DNA of 64,000 bases from Psychrobacillus sp042885655 (GTDB taxonomy: Bacteria > Bacillota > Bacilli > Bacillales_A > Planococcaceae), in contig NZ_JBHVRO010000012.1 of assembly GCF_042885655.1 (NCBI RefSeq), positions 42,836 to 106,835 of the forward strand, written 5' to 3'. This document shows positions 35,139 through 43,748 of the stretch, in pieces (position 1 is the stretch's first letter; every line of letters starts with the position of its first letter). A model generated the notes under the pieces. That model did not search any database and was not told where the DNA came from. It saw nothing but the letters and a program-made list of their open reading frames with translations. The translations under genes were made by a program, and so were the position numbers.

Positions 35139-36320
35139 TTAAACGTTGGTTTTATTTTCTGCTTTTTTAAGTGGAAGATCATAAAGTAAACTTGTAATAA
35201 TCGCGAAAACCATTAGACTTGTGAGGATTAATATCATCATTTGCGTTCCGTATGCTTCTACGAGAATTCCACCGATGAACGGTCCTAGCATTCTTCCGAT
35301 TGTCGCCATACTGTTCACAATTCCTTGATAAAATCCTTCTCTTCCTTTTGGAGCTAGCTTATCTGCAAGCGTTGGTACTGCTGGCCACACAAACATTTCT
35401 CCAATTGTTAAAATAACCATAGCAGTGATAAACATAGCATAAGTTTCTGAAAAAGCTACCACTACAAATGAGCCCATAAAAATAACAATCCCAATAATAA
35501 TTTGTGCTTTTATTTTATGTTCTAGTCGATTGATTACTGGCTTTATAAGAGGTTGTCCTAGTACTATAAGTGCACCATTTAACGACCATAATAGACTATA
35601 TTGCTTTAACGATATGCCCAAATCTAAAATATGTGTAGAAATTGTAGTAGTCCATTGTACATAAACAATCCAAGTGAGCATATACCCAATTGTTACAATT
35701 ATCATTGCATAAAAAGGTGCTTTTTGTTTTATTTTCTTTTGTTCCGTTAAGACTGAAGCATGACCACTAGAAGGAGTTGACATTTTACGGTAAAAGACTA
35801 ATGCAACAACAAAAAACAAGACATATGTAAGTAAATTTGCTATAAAAATATTATTGATATTATTAGCCGCCACAATTCCACCTAATGCAGGGCCAAGAGC
35901 AACACCTACGTTTTGTGCTAAATAAATAGCATTAAAAGCTTTCCTACCACCTTCTGGCCAAACACTTCCGACCATTGCATACATACTTGGAAAAATGATT
36001 CCACCACTAAAACCTAAAATCGCTACAAACCAAATATATTCTGGCCACCCATGCCAAAAATTCAAAAGTAATAAAGCAACTAAAGATAAGGCAATACCGA
36101 TAATGATGGATTTATAGCCACCAATTCGATCGAAAAGATAGCCTCCCAGTAAGTTACCAATAACCCCAGTTCCAGCATTTATCATTAAAACAAATCCAGC
36201 CATACTTAACGATTGTCCCAAATAATCATGCATATAAATCGTATGTAAAGGCCATAAAAAAGAATTTCCTGTCGTATTTATAAACATTCCTATTATTAAA
36301 AGCCACACTGCTTTTGGCAT
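35139..36320 (-). CDS. yttB: MFS transporter, YttB-like
   Basis: The 393-residue protein has 12 predicted membrane helices and MFS signatures: 'GGYLFDRIGGYKSIIIG' (motif A between helices 2 and 3) and 'PKGREGFYQGIVNSMATIGRMLGPFIGGIL'. It is probably a proton-driven exporter; the substrate is unknown. The ATG at 36320 follows TTGGAGG and is preferred over the ATG at 36341. Position beside ytqA matches B. subtilis yttB. Confidence 0.9.
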   Translation of the reverse strand: MPKAVWLLIIGMFINTTGNSFLWPLHTIYMHDYLGQSLSMAGFVLMINAGTGVIGNLLGGYLFDRIGGYKSIIIGIALSLVALLLLNFWHGWPEYIWFVAILGFSGGIIFPSMYAMVGSVWPEGGRKAFNAIYLAQNVGVALGPALGGIVAANNINNIFIANLLTYVLFFVVALVFYRKMSTPSSGHASVLTEQKKIKQKAPFYAMIIVTIGYMLTWIVYVQWTTTISTHILDLGISLKQYSLLWSLNGALIVLGQPLIKPVINRLEHKIKAQIIIGIVIFMGSFVVVAFSETYAMFITAMVILTIGEMFVWPAVPTLADKLAPKGREGFYQGIVNSMATIGRMLGPFIGGILVEAYGTQMMILILTSLMVFAIITSLLYDLPLKKAENKTNV

Positions 36321-36443
36321 CACATGCACCTCCAATTCCATATATGCTCAGACAATTGTATTCCTTTTTATATATCACTTCAAGGTGCTTTCACAAAAGA
36401 TAAATGAATCATGATAAAATATAAGGCTAAGGAGTGAATATAA

Positions 36444-37403
36444 ATGAACGAAAATAACTTTCCTTTTCCGTCAGATGGAAAACGATACTATACATGGAAT
36501 CGCTATTTACGTAATATGTTTGATCAAAAAATTTTCAAAGTAGCATTGGATGCTGGTTTTGATTGTCCAAATAGAGATGGTACAGTGGCATACGGTGGTT
36601 GCACTTTTTGTAGTGTTGCAGGTAGCGGAGACTTTGCAGGAGATAAGGTTGACCCGATACCGGTACAATTTGAAAAAATAAAAGCAAAAATGCATGAAAA
36701 GTGGAAAAAAGGAAAATACATTGCTTATTTTCAAGCATATACAAATACACATGCTCCACTACCTGTTTTAAAAGAAAAATTCGAAGCAGCTCTTGCACTG
36801 GATGGCGTAATCGGAATATCAATTGCAACAAGACCAGATTGTCTACCAGATGATGTCGTTGAATATTTAGCCGAACTCAATAAAAGAACGTATTTATGGA
36901 TAGAACTAGGATTGCAAACCGTTCATGAGCGGACTGCGAATCTTGTAAATCGTGCTCATGACTATGCTACTTATGTAGAAGGCGTAAACAAATTACGAAA
37001 ACACGATATTCGAATATGTACACATATTATTAATGGTCTGCCTTTGGAAGATCGAGAAATGATGATGGAAACAGCAAGAGAAGTTGCAAAGCTCGATGTT
37101 CAAGGGATAAAAATCCATTTACTGCATCTGCTGAAAGGAACACCAATGGTGAAGCAGTACGAAAAAGGGAAGTTGGAATTTATGCAAAGAGATGCATATA
37201 TTCAACTTGTGGCAGATCAATTAGAAATACTACCACCGGATATGGTTGTTCAACGTATTACTGGGGACGGACCTATTGATCTGATGATTGGACCGATGTG
37301 GAGTGTAAACAAATGGGATGTATTAAATGGAATCGATTCTGAGTTAGCTAAGAGAGAGAGCTACCAAGGAAAATTATATCAAAAGTTTGGTGTCTTGAAA
37401 TGA
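36444..37403 (+). CDS. ytqA: TIGR01212 family radical SAM protein
   Basis: The 319-residue protein belongs to the YtqA/YhcC radical SAM group. Iron-sulfur cysteines are in 'DCPNRDGTVAYGGCTFC' (Cys41, Cys53, Cys56), then 'ISIATRPDCLPDDVVEYLAEL' and 'IKIHLLHLLKGTPM'. The group is linked to RNA or tRNA metabolism through the neighbouring YtqB methyltransferase; the exact reaction is unresolved to my knowledge. The ATG at 36444 follows AAGGAGTG. It overlaps ytqB by 4 bp (ATGA). Confidence 0.92.
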   Translation: MNENNFPFPSDGKRYYTWNRYLRNMFDQKIFKVALDAGFDCPNRDGTVAYGGCTFCSVAGSGDFAGDKVDPIPVQFEKIKAKMHEKWKKGKYIAYFQAYTNTHAPLPVLKEKFEAALALDGVIGISIATRPDCLPDDVVEYLAELNKRTYLWIELGLQTVHERTANLVNRAHDYATYVEGVNKLRKHDIRICTHIINGLPLEDREMMMETAREVAKLDVQGIKIHLLHLLKGTPMVKQYEKGKLEFMQRDAYIQLVADQLEILPPDMVVQRITGDGPIDLMIGPMWSVNKWDVLNGIDSELAKRESYQGKLYQKFGVLK

Positions 37404-37972
37404 AATTAAAAAGAGTTTTACCATTCGCAAAAGAATTATTAACATCTGTTATTGAACAAGGAGATTTGGTTGTTGATGCTACAGCAGGAAACGGATTTGA
37501 TACATTATTTTTAGCAGAGCTAGTTGGCGAGACTGGACATGTGTACGCATTTGATGTTCAACCCGAAGCTATAAAATCCACGGAAGAAAAATTAGTAGAA
37601 GCAAACTTACTTTCAAGAGCAACTCTTATTCTAGATGGACATGAAAACGTTTCTAAATACGTTCAAAATGAAGTTTCAGCAGCTATTTTTAATCTTGGTT
37701 ACTTACCTGGTAGTGACCATGAAATAGTAACGAAAGGGAATTCTACAATTCAAGCGATAGAATCTCTTTTAGAACAGTTGAAAATCGGAGGATTGATCGT
37801 ATTAGTAGTTTATCACGGGCATAGTGGTGGTAAAGAAGAAAAAGATGCTCTTTTAGCATACGTACAACAGTTGCCACAATCATTTGCACATGTACTATCG
37901 TATCAATTTTTAAATCAACAAAATACCCCCCCTTTTATTATTGCGATTGAAAAAATGAAAGCAAACATCTAA
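37400..37972 (+). CDS. ytqB: Class I SAM-dependent methyltransferase YtqB
   Basis: The 190-residue methyltransferase has the SAM loop 'VVDATAGNGFDT', 'VYAFDVQPEAI' and 'AAIFNLGYLPGSDHEIVTK' (motif NLGYLPG typical of this family). B. subtilis YtqB relatives methylate tRNA (mnm5s2U34 final step, MnmM); that role is inferred here. The start overlaps the ytqA stop (ATGA), so it is translationally coupled. Confidence 0.9.
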   Translation: MKLKRVLPFAKELLTSVIEQGDLVVDATAGNGFDTLFLAELVGETGHVYAFDVQPEAIKSTEEKLVEANLLSRATLILDGHENVSKYVQNEVSAAIFNLGYLPGSDHEIVTKGNSTIQAIESLLEQLKIGGLIVLVVYHGHSGGKEEKDALLAYVQQLPQSFAHVLSYQFLNQQNTPPFIIAIEKMKANI

Positions 37973-37984
37973 TTCATTTGCATA

Positions 37985-38120
37985 GATTTTAATTGCTTGG
38001 AGATAATAATAAGAAAAGCGCAAGCGCATATGTCTACCCCGACAGGCAAATGGGGAAAAGCGAGGAGGCAGCTCCCCAGCCACCACAGCTTTTTCACATT
38101 TGACCCCGAGGAGCAAGGCG
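37985..38120. repeat. Bacillaceae-type GC-rich intergenic repeat
   Basis: 'AAGAAAAGCGCAAGCGC' followed by 'GACCCCGAGGAGCAAGGCGC' is a widespread repeat pattern in Bacillus intergenic regions, from memory. Its first bases equal the start of the dispersed E elements at 8047 and 11805, which suggests common ancestry of the 5' ends. Confidence 0.6.
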
Positions 38121-38189
38121 CTGAAGTCTGGACACTTACTATGTAAAAGAGTATATACTTTCTTATTCCGTTAAAAAAGGAGAATCTCC

Positions 38190-39272
38190 ATGCCAAAAAT
38201 TGCTTCCATTAGTACATATAATCCTCCATATGCATTGGAGCAATCAAATATAGAAAAACTTACAAAAGAGCTGTTTAAGGATAAAATTGCCCAATTAGAA
38301 CGGTTATTAACAGTTTTTGAAAATGGAGATATTGAAACTCGCTATTTTTGTGTGCCTTTAGAATGGCATCAGACCGAGCATTCATTTGAAGAGCGAAATA
38401 ATATTTATATAGAATTAGCTACAAAATATAGTGTAGAAGTAATTCAAGCATGTCTTCAAAATACTACTTTTTTACAAAAGGCAATTCCTTCCGAAGAAAT
38501 TGATGCCATTATTTTTGTTAGTAGCACAGGTATATCTACTCCGAGCATTGATGCACGAGTGATGAACTATCTACCTTTTTCTGATCGTATGAAACGAATA
38601 CCACTATGGGGACTAGGTTGTGCGGGAGGAGCGGCAGGCATCAGTAGGGCATTTGATTATTGTAAGGCACATCCGTCTGCGAAAGTACTCGTCGTTTGTG
38701 TAGAGTTATGCAGCCTTACCTTTCAGCCAAATGACTATTCGAAAAGCAATTTAATTGGGGCATCTCTTTTTGCAGATGGAGCAGCTTGTGTATTAGTTTG
38801 CGGGGATAACGTTAATCTTCCCAATAATAATCCTGTTCCTCATATAGTAGATACAGCGTCTAAATGGATGCCAAATTCGGAAAATGTGATGGGCTGGAAT
38901 ATTAAAAACAATGGATTACATGTAGTTTTCTCGAAAAGCATTCCTTCCATTATTTCAAGCTGGTTAGGACCATTCATAGATGAGTTTTTGACAGAGCAGA
39001 ATTTTTCAAAAGATCAACTCATAAATTTTGTAGCTCATCCTGGAGGAAAAAAAGTTCTACAAGCATATGAAGAGACACTTCAACTGGAAGAAAAACAAAC
39101 TTCAATTTCGAAAGATGTATTAAAAAAACATGGGAATATGTCATCTCCAACAGTGCTTTATGTATTAGAACAATTTATGTTAAAAGAAAACAACAAGGAT
39201 GATTTAGGATTATTAGTAGCTCTTGGTCCTGGTTTTTGCGGAGAAGCAATTCTACTAAATTGGGGGGATTAA
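38190..39272 (+). CDS. bpsA: Type III polyketide synthase (alkylpyrone synthase type)
   Basis: The 360-residue chalcone-synthase-like enzyme condenses long-chain acyl-CoA with malonyl-CoA. The full triad is present: Cys144 in 'WGLGCAGGAAG', His283 in 'VAHPGGKKVL' and Asn316 in 'HGNMSSPTV'. With the following membrane methyltransferase it matches the bpsA-bpsB pair of B. subtilis, which makes triketide alkylpyrones and their methyl ethers. The product here is inferred. The ATG at 38190 follows AAAAGGAGA. Confidence 0.92.
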   Translation: MPKIASISTYNPPYALEQSNIEKLTKELFKDKIAQLERLLTVFENGDIETRYFCVPLEWHQTEHSFEERNNIYIELATKYSVEVIQACLQNTTFLQKAIPSEEIDAIIFVSSTGISTPSIDARVMNYLPFSDRMKRIPLWGLGCAGGAAGISRAFDYCKAHPSAKVLVVCVELCSLTFQPNDYSKSNLIGASLFADGAACVLVCGDNVNLPNNNPVPHIVDTASKWMPNSENVMGWNIKNNGLHVVFSKSIPSIISSWLGPFIDEFLTEQNFSKDQLINFVAHPGGKKVLQAYEETLQLEEKQTSISKDVLKKHGNMSSPTVLYVLEQFMLKENNKDDLGLLVALGPGFCGEAILLNWGD

Positions 39273-39273
39273 A

Positions 39274-39816
39274 ATGTTATTTTTCATTATTATCTTTCTT
39301 GTCATCATTCAAAGAATAACAGAAGTTTTTATAGCTAAGCGAAATGAAAAAAAGATGCTTGCTCAAGGAGCTTATGAGGTAGGTGCATCTCATTATCCGT
39401 ATATGGTGACACTTCATGTAAGCTTTTTTGTTTGTTTGATTACAGAGGTTTTAATATTTAATCGAGGTATTTCCCCTCTATTTCCGTTGTTCTTTCTAAT
39501 TTTTTTATTTGTTCAAGCATTACGCATTTGGTGCTTAAGATCGTTAGGCTCTTATTGGAATACAAAAATTATTATTTTACCAGGTGCTCAAGTTGTAACC
39601 AAAGGACCGTATCTTTATCTAAAACATCCAAATTACGTTGTAGTATGCATCGAAATTGTACTTTTACCGCTAATGTTCCAAGCGTATATTACAGCCATTT
39701 GCTTTACTCTTTTAAATCTTGCGATGCTCTCTGTGCGGATTCCACTTGAAGAAAAAGCTTTGATGGAAGTTACAAATTATAATGAAGAATTTCAAAAGAA
39801 GATTTCGGCATCGTAA
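39274..39816 (+). CDS. bpsB: ICMT-family membrane methyltransferase
   Basis: The 180-residue protein has five or so membrane helices and the ICMT C-terminal motif 'GPYLYLKHPNYVVVCIEI' with 'PLEEKALME' (SAM-binding half). In B. subtilis BpsB (YpbQ) O-methylates alkylpyrones from BpsA. The ATG lies one base after the bpsA stop (TAAAATG) with GGGGG upstream, so the two are coupled. The stop codon sits in the loop of the terminator. Confidence 0.9.
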   Translation: MLFFIIIFLVIIQRITEVFIAKRNEKKMLAQGAYEVGASHYPYMVTLHVSFFVCLITEVLIFNRGISPLFPLFFLIFLFVQALRIWCLRSLGSYWNTKIIILPGAQVVTKGPYLYLKHPNYVVVCIEIVLLPLMFQAYITAICFTLLNLAMLSVRIPLEEKALMEVTNYNEEFQKKISAS

Positions 39817-39833
39817 CCGAAATCTTCTTTTTC
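39797..39833 (+). terminator. Terminator overlapping the end of bpsB
   Basis: AGAAGATTTCGG (39797-39808) pairs with CCGAAATCTTCT (39817-39828), then T-run. The bpsB stop TAA (39814-39816) is in the loop. Confidence 0.85.
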
Positions 39834-41156
39834 TTATATATTCATTTCTTTATTTGCTGCTTCTTCTACTGCTCTTGCTACAAGATGATGAACAGTAGGA
39901 TCTAGTGGGTTTGGTATTAACTCACCTGGTTTTGTATGTCCAACAATTGCTTGTGCAGCAGCTATAAGCATGGAATAGGTAATTTCTTTTGCACCTGCAT
40001 TTAATGCACCTTTGAAAATACCCGGGAATCCAATTACATTGTTGACAGATCTTCCGTCAGCTGCAAAAGCTGCTCCAGCTGCAATAGCTTCATTTGGAAG
40101 AATTTCAGGGTTTGGATTGGATAAAGCTAAAATAATTTGTCCTTTTCTAATCATTTCAGGTTTGATTAACCCAGATACGCCTGTAGTAGCAACAATAATA
40201 TCACAAGTTTCCATCATTTCTTCTAAAGAAGGAATTGTTTTTCCACCATAGTTTACTAATCTTTGCTGTGCTTCTTCTTGTCTATCTAGACCATACACAT
40301 CTTCTACACCATAAGCCATTAACATACGACAAATAGCTAATCCAGCAGCTCCAAGTCCGATTTGACCAATTACAGCATTTTTTACATCTACCCCAGTCGC
40401 TTTACAAGCAGATAATATCGCGGCAAGCGCAACTACTGCTGTACCATGCTGATCGTCATGCATAACAGGAATAGGAAGTTCTGCTTTTAATCGTTCTTCT
40501 ATTTCAAAGCAGTGTGGAGATCCTATATCTTCTAATAATATAGCTCCAAATCCTTGATGAATATGTTTAACTGTTTCAACGATTTCATCAGGATCACTTG
40601 TATTTAGCAAAATAGGGATTCCGCTTAAACCAACAAACTGATCTAATAGCACCGCTTTCCCTTCCATTACAGGCATTCCTGCAACAGAACCAATATTTCC
40701 TAAGCCTAATATTGCTGTACCGTCTGTTACGATTGCTACGGAACTGCCAATCGACGTAAAGTAATTTGCTTTTTCAGGATAATTAACAATCTCCATACAA
40801 ACGCTAGCAACACCAGGCGTATAAATTCTTTGCAAATCACCGAGTGAACGCACATCCAGTCTGCTCTTCATTGCAATTTTTCCGCCTTCATGCGCTTTTA
40901 ACACATCGTCAGTTACAGCATGGATCTTAACGCCATTTCCTATGGCTTCAATATTCGCAATGACAGATTGCAATTGTGCTTCAGATTTACATGTGATCGT
41001 AATATCACGAACTGTTGTTAATGCTCCACTTTTAAGTGTTGTAATATCACCAATATCCCCTTCAGCCATTCCAATTGCAGTTGCTACTTTAGCAAAGTTT
41101 CCTGGTTTCGAAGGTGTTTCTACTATAAAATTACGCATAAAATGCTGGCTTTGCAT
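39834..41156 (-). CDS. NAD(P)-dependent malic enzyme with N-terminal ACT domain
   Basis: The 440-residue enzyme decarboxylates malate to pyruvate. Residues 7-85 form an ACT-like regulatory domain ('FIVETPSKPGNFAKVATAIG'). The catalytic part has 'TPGVASVCMEIV', 'VTDGTAILGLGNIGSVAGMPVMEGKAVL', 'LLEDIGSPHCFEIEERL', 'VMHDDQHGTAVV' and a dinucleotide loop 'GQIGLGAAGLAICRML'. The ACT domain fits the MleA/YqkJ group more than short malic enzymes. The ATG at 41156 is used; only a weak GAAGTG site precedes it. Confidence 0.92.
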   Translation of the reverse strand: MQSQHFMRNFIVETPSKPGNFAKVATAIGMAEGDIGDITTLKSGALTTVRDITITCKSEAQLQSVIANIEAIGNGVKIHAVTDDVLKAHEGGKIAMKSRLDVRSLGDLQRIYTPGVASVCMEIVNYPEKANYFTSIGSSVAIVTDGTAILGLGNIGSVAGMPVMEGKAVLLDQFVGLSGIPILLNTSDPDEIVETVKHIHQGFGAILLEDIGSPHCFEIEERLKAELPIPVMHDDQHGTAVVALAAILSACKATGVDVKNAVIGQIGLGAAGLAICRMLMAYGVEDVYGLDRQEEAQQRLVNYGGKTIPSLEEMMETCDIIVATTGVSGLIKPEMIRKGQIILALSNPNPEILPNEAIAAGAAFAADGRSVNNVIGFPGIFKGALNAGAKEITYSMLIAAAQAIVGHTKPGELIPNPLDPTVHHLVARAVEEAANKEMNI

Positions 41157-41300
41157 GTAAATTACACTTCACTTTCTTTATTTCAATTAATAGAATGTTA
41201 TTTCGATTTAACCGAATAATTATACCACAATTTATATTAAAACTCACATATTCAATAGAATATCATTCCCTAATATAATCTTGGTTTCTTACAACATTCC

Positions 41301-42092
41301 CTAAACGATATATCCTATTGATCTTAGTACATTATTTATAAAAGAATGAGAATATGCAAAAATCTCTTCTCTTTCTGGTTCCTGATATAAATCATGAAAA
41401 CAATTTTTCCAGGATTTATACTGATACTCTGTGAGTTCTTGTTTTTTTAGCCAAGCTGCTGCCGTCGAAGTATTTGTAATCTTGTCACGCTCTGCCGTCA
41501 TTAATAAAACGGGAACATTTGGGATAGAATTCGTTGACTGTCCAATATTCTTCAAAAGATTTTGTAATTCTTTATACCAGTCATTTGTTACAAGTGTATG
41601 ATACGTTGGATCGTTTACAAATTGTTTGTACATTTCATAGTTTCTTGTTAATTCTTTAAGCTGAATATCATGATTAATCTTCTGTTGAACAGATAATTTA
41701 GCTAATGCATTTGTCCATTTAGAAGGTAACTTTTTAAGTTGTAGCCAAGGCGAAGTTAATATAACCCCTGCATATTCAATTTGTAATTTGTGCATTACTT
41801 TTATTAATAATGTCGCTCCGAGTCCATGACCAAGAATAAATATTGGTAGATTATATGTAACCGCAACTTGTAATGCTTGTACTATGTAATCTTTGTAGTG
41901 ATCGAAAGTTTCATCATGTATTTCATTCGCTTTTGTATGTTCACCATGTCCAGGTAAATCGCCCATGACAATATGACAATTTGAACTTCTAAATTTTTCA
42001 ATTAACCAAGCATATCTTCTATGATGTTCATATGCACTATGAACGATTACGATAACTGCTTTTGGTCTATCCTCTGCTTCCCATTTCCACAT
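41301..42092 (-). CDS. ytpA: YtpA-like alpha/beta hydrolase lacking the nucleophile serine
   Basis: The 263-residue protein matches the monoglyceride-lipase/YtpA lysophospholipase family in order and length ('MGDLPGHGEHTKA', 'GVILTSPWL', 'TAERDKITN', 'CFHDLYQEPERE' with Asp and His). The nucleophile elbow, expected GHSxG, is GHGLG with Gly at position 90, and the oxyanion segment HGxxE reads HSAYE. The gene may encode a non-catalytic homologue. The ATG at 42092 follows GAGGTGA; earlier in-frame ATGs are less well placed. It is divergent from ytoA, as in B. subtilis. Confidence 0.85.
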   Translation of the reverse strand: MWKWEAEDRPKAVIVIVHSAYEHHRRYAWLIEKFRSSNCHIVMGDLPGHGEHTKANEIHDETFDHYKDYIVQALQVAVTYNLPIFILGHGLGATLLIKVMHKLQIEYAGVILTSPWLQLKKLPSKWTNALAKLSVQQKINHDIQLKELTRNYEMYKQFVNDPTYHTLVTNDWYKELQNLLKNIGQSTNSIPNVPVLLMTAERDKITNTSTAAAWLKKQELTEYQYKSWKNCFHDLYQEPEREEIFAYSHSFINNVLRSIGYIV

Positions 42093-42197
42093 GAGCATCA
42101 CCTCTTCCATTCGTTCCTATTCTGCTCAAATAGTTTTCATTATACGATTCGTTTGATACGATTAATTATATTCTATTTTTAAAGGAGTGTGTATATA

Positions 42198-42707
42198 TTG
42201 ATATATCCATTTAAAGGTAAAACTCCATCCATTGATGATTCTGTTTTCATTGCTGATTATGTCACAATTACAGGGGATGTGACAATCGGACAAGAGTCTA
42301 CTATTTGGTTTAATACGGTAATTAGAGGGGACGTTGCACCTACTATTATTGGGCAAAGAGTAAACGTCCAAGACTTATGTTGTTTGCATCAAAGCCCAAA
42401 CAATCCACTTATTTTAGAAGATGAAGTAACGATTGGGCATCAGGTAACATTACATAGTTGCATTGTTCGAAAGGGAGCATTAGTTGGAATGGGCTCAATT
42501 ATTTTAGATGGTGCGGAAATTGGAGAAGGAGCATTTATCGGAGCAGGAAGTTTAGTTACTCCGGGAAAGAAAATTCCTCCAAATTCACTTGCAATGGGAA
42601 GTCCAGCAAAAGTTGTACGGGAGCTGACTGATGCCGATAAAGAAGATGTACAACGAATTATTAGAGAATACGCTGAAAAAGGTCAGTATTATAAATCACT
42701 GCAATAA
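42198..42707 (+). CDS. ytoA: Gamma-class carbonic anhydrase-like hexapeptide protein
   Basis: The 169-residue left-handed beta-helix protein has hexapeptide repeats ('VFIADYVTITGDVTIGQES') and the three zinc histidines His64, His81 and His86 ('CLHQSP', 'GHQVTLHS'). This is the YrdA/gamma-carbonic anhydrase family; activity is plausible but often unproven. The start is TTG at 42198, which gives 'MIYPFKG' as in B. subtilis YtoA, with AAAGGAG upstream. The GTG at 42189 is too close to that site. Confidence 0.9.
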   Translation: MIYPFKGKTPSIDDSVFIADYVTITGDVTIGQESTIWFNTVIRGDVAPTIIGQRVNVQDLCCLHQSPNNPLILEDEVTIGHQVTLHSCIVRKGALVGMGSIILDGAEIGEGAFIGAGSLVTPGKKIPPNSLAMGSPAKVVRELTDADKEDVQRIIREYAEKGQYYKSLQ

Positions 42708-42711
42708 GAAT

Positions 42712-43000
42712 AAAGCAATCGCCTATTAAGAGCAACTTGTCTTTACTATTTTCCGGAGTGCTTTGAACGAAACATTGGCTACACTATTACCGTTAGATTT
42801 AGAGGATCTGGAATTGACTGAGTCACTTCCAGATCCTCTTTTTTCGGTAATCTTGTGGCAGATGTTTGTCCGTCGCCCTCTTGAAATATGTACAGACATG
42901 ATGCATTAGGTTTGGTTAATAAAAGAATAAATCCTATCCTATCCTATTCTTTAAAAAGCGGACGAAGATACAGTTTCGTCCGCTCAGAGCTTCTTTATTA
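42712..43000. repeat. Dispersed intergenic hairpin element, copy E4
   Basis: It contains 'AACTTGTCTTTACTATTTTC', 'CGAAACATTGGCTACACTAT' and hairpin A at 42801-42839 (18-bp arms AGAGGATCTGGAATTGAC / GTCACTTCCAGATCCTCT, one mismatch, TGA loop). The module 'TTTGTCCGTCGCCCTCTTG' follows near 42862. Hairpin B at 42957-42984 is perfect (AGCGGACGAA / TTCGTCCGCT). A truncated second start of the element, 'AGAAAAGCGAATGCAC', is at 43016-43055. Confidence 0.8.
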
Positions 43001-43075
43001 GTTGTTACTAATTTTAGAAAAGCGAATGCACTCTATAAGTGCATTATGTACCAACACTAATTGTACTTCTCAAGA

Positions 43076-43133
43076 ATCAGCAATTCCTGCTGCAACAATA
43101 TATTTTGCTAAATAGCAATCAGCGTATGCAGCT
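43076..43133. repeat. 58-bp near-copy of an internal metK segment
   Basis: The plus strand here matches plus-strand 44895-44952 at 53 of 58 positions without gaps, including 26 identical bases at the left end. That segment lies inside metK, which is on the minus strand, so a rightward transcript of this copy would be antisense to metK mRNA. It lies about 100 bp upstream of the sigma gene; no ORF covers it. Confidence 0.85.
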
Positions 43134-43232
43134 TTCTTTCACCATATAACTTCTATATAATATTTTCCGAAAAATCCAAACTTTAGATGTTTGAGAATCG
43201 TTTAATATATAACGAAAGGAGTTGATGTCTTT

Positions 43233-43748
43233 TTGAATATTAATGACTTAAAAGAATTAATGCTTCAATACACAGATTCCTTAATTCGTTTAGCTTATTG
43301 CTACGTCAAGGATCTCCAAGCGGCAGAGGATATTGTACAAGAAGTTTTCATAAAGTTTTATCATAATCAGAATAATTATGAAGATCATGGTGAGGTAAAG
43401 GCTTATTTAACACAAATGACCGTTAATAAAAGCAAAGATTATTTAAAAAGCTGGACCTATAGAAAAATCCAACTACAAAACAAATTATTTTCACTAGCTG
43501 TCAAAAGAAATTTGGACGAATTGGTTAGAAAAGACGAGCAAGCAATAATTGGAGAAGCAATCCTAAATTTGCCCATAAAACATCGAGAAGTTCTCACTTA
43601 TTTTTATTTTAATGAAATGACTATTGCTGAAGTAGCACATATTTTATCTATTCCAGAAAGTACAGTAAAAACTCGATTAAGGCGTGGTAGAGAACTATTA
43701 AGAAATCAATTAACAGGTTTAGAATGGGAGGTTCTTTTAAATGAATAA
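43233..43748 (+). CDS. ECF-type RNA polymerase sigma factor
   Basis: The 171-residue protein has sigma region 2 ('YTDSLIRLAYCYVKDLQAAEDIVQEVFIKFY') and region 4 ('LPIKHREVLTYFYFNEMTIAEVAHILSIPESTVKTRLRRGRELL'), without regions 1 and 3. It starts at TTG 43233 behind AAAGGAG. The next gene overlaps it by 8 bp and encodes a single-pass membrane protein, a likely regulator. The target regulon is unknown. Confidence 0.93.
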   Translation: MNINDLKELMLQYTDSLIRLAYCYVKDLQAAEDIVQEVFIKFYHNQNNYEDHGEVKAYLTQMTVNKSKDYLKSWTYRKIQLQNKLFSLAVKRNLDELVRKDEQAIIGEAILNLPIKHREVLTYFYFNEMTIAEVAHILSIPESTVKTRLRRGRELLRNQLTGLEWEVLLNE

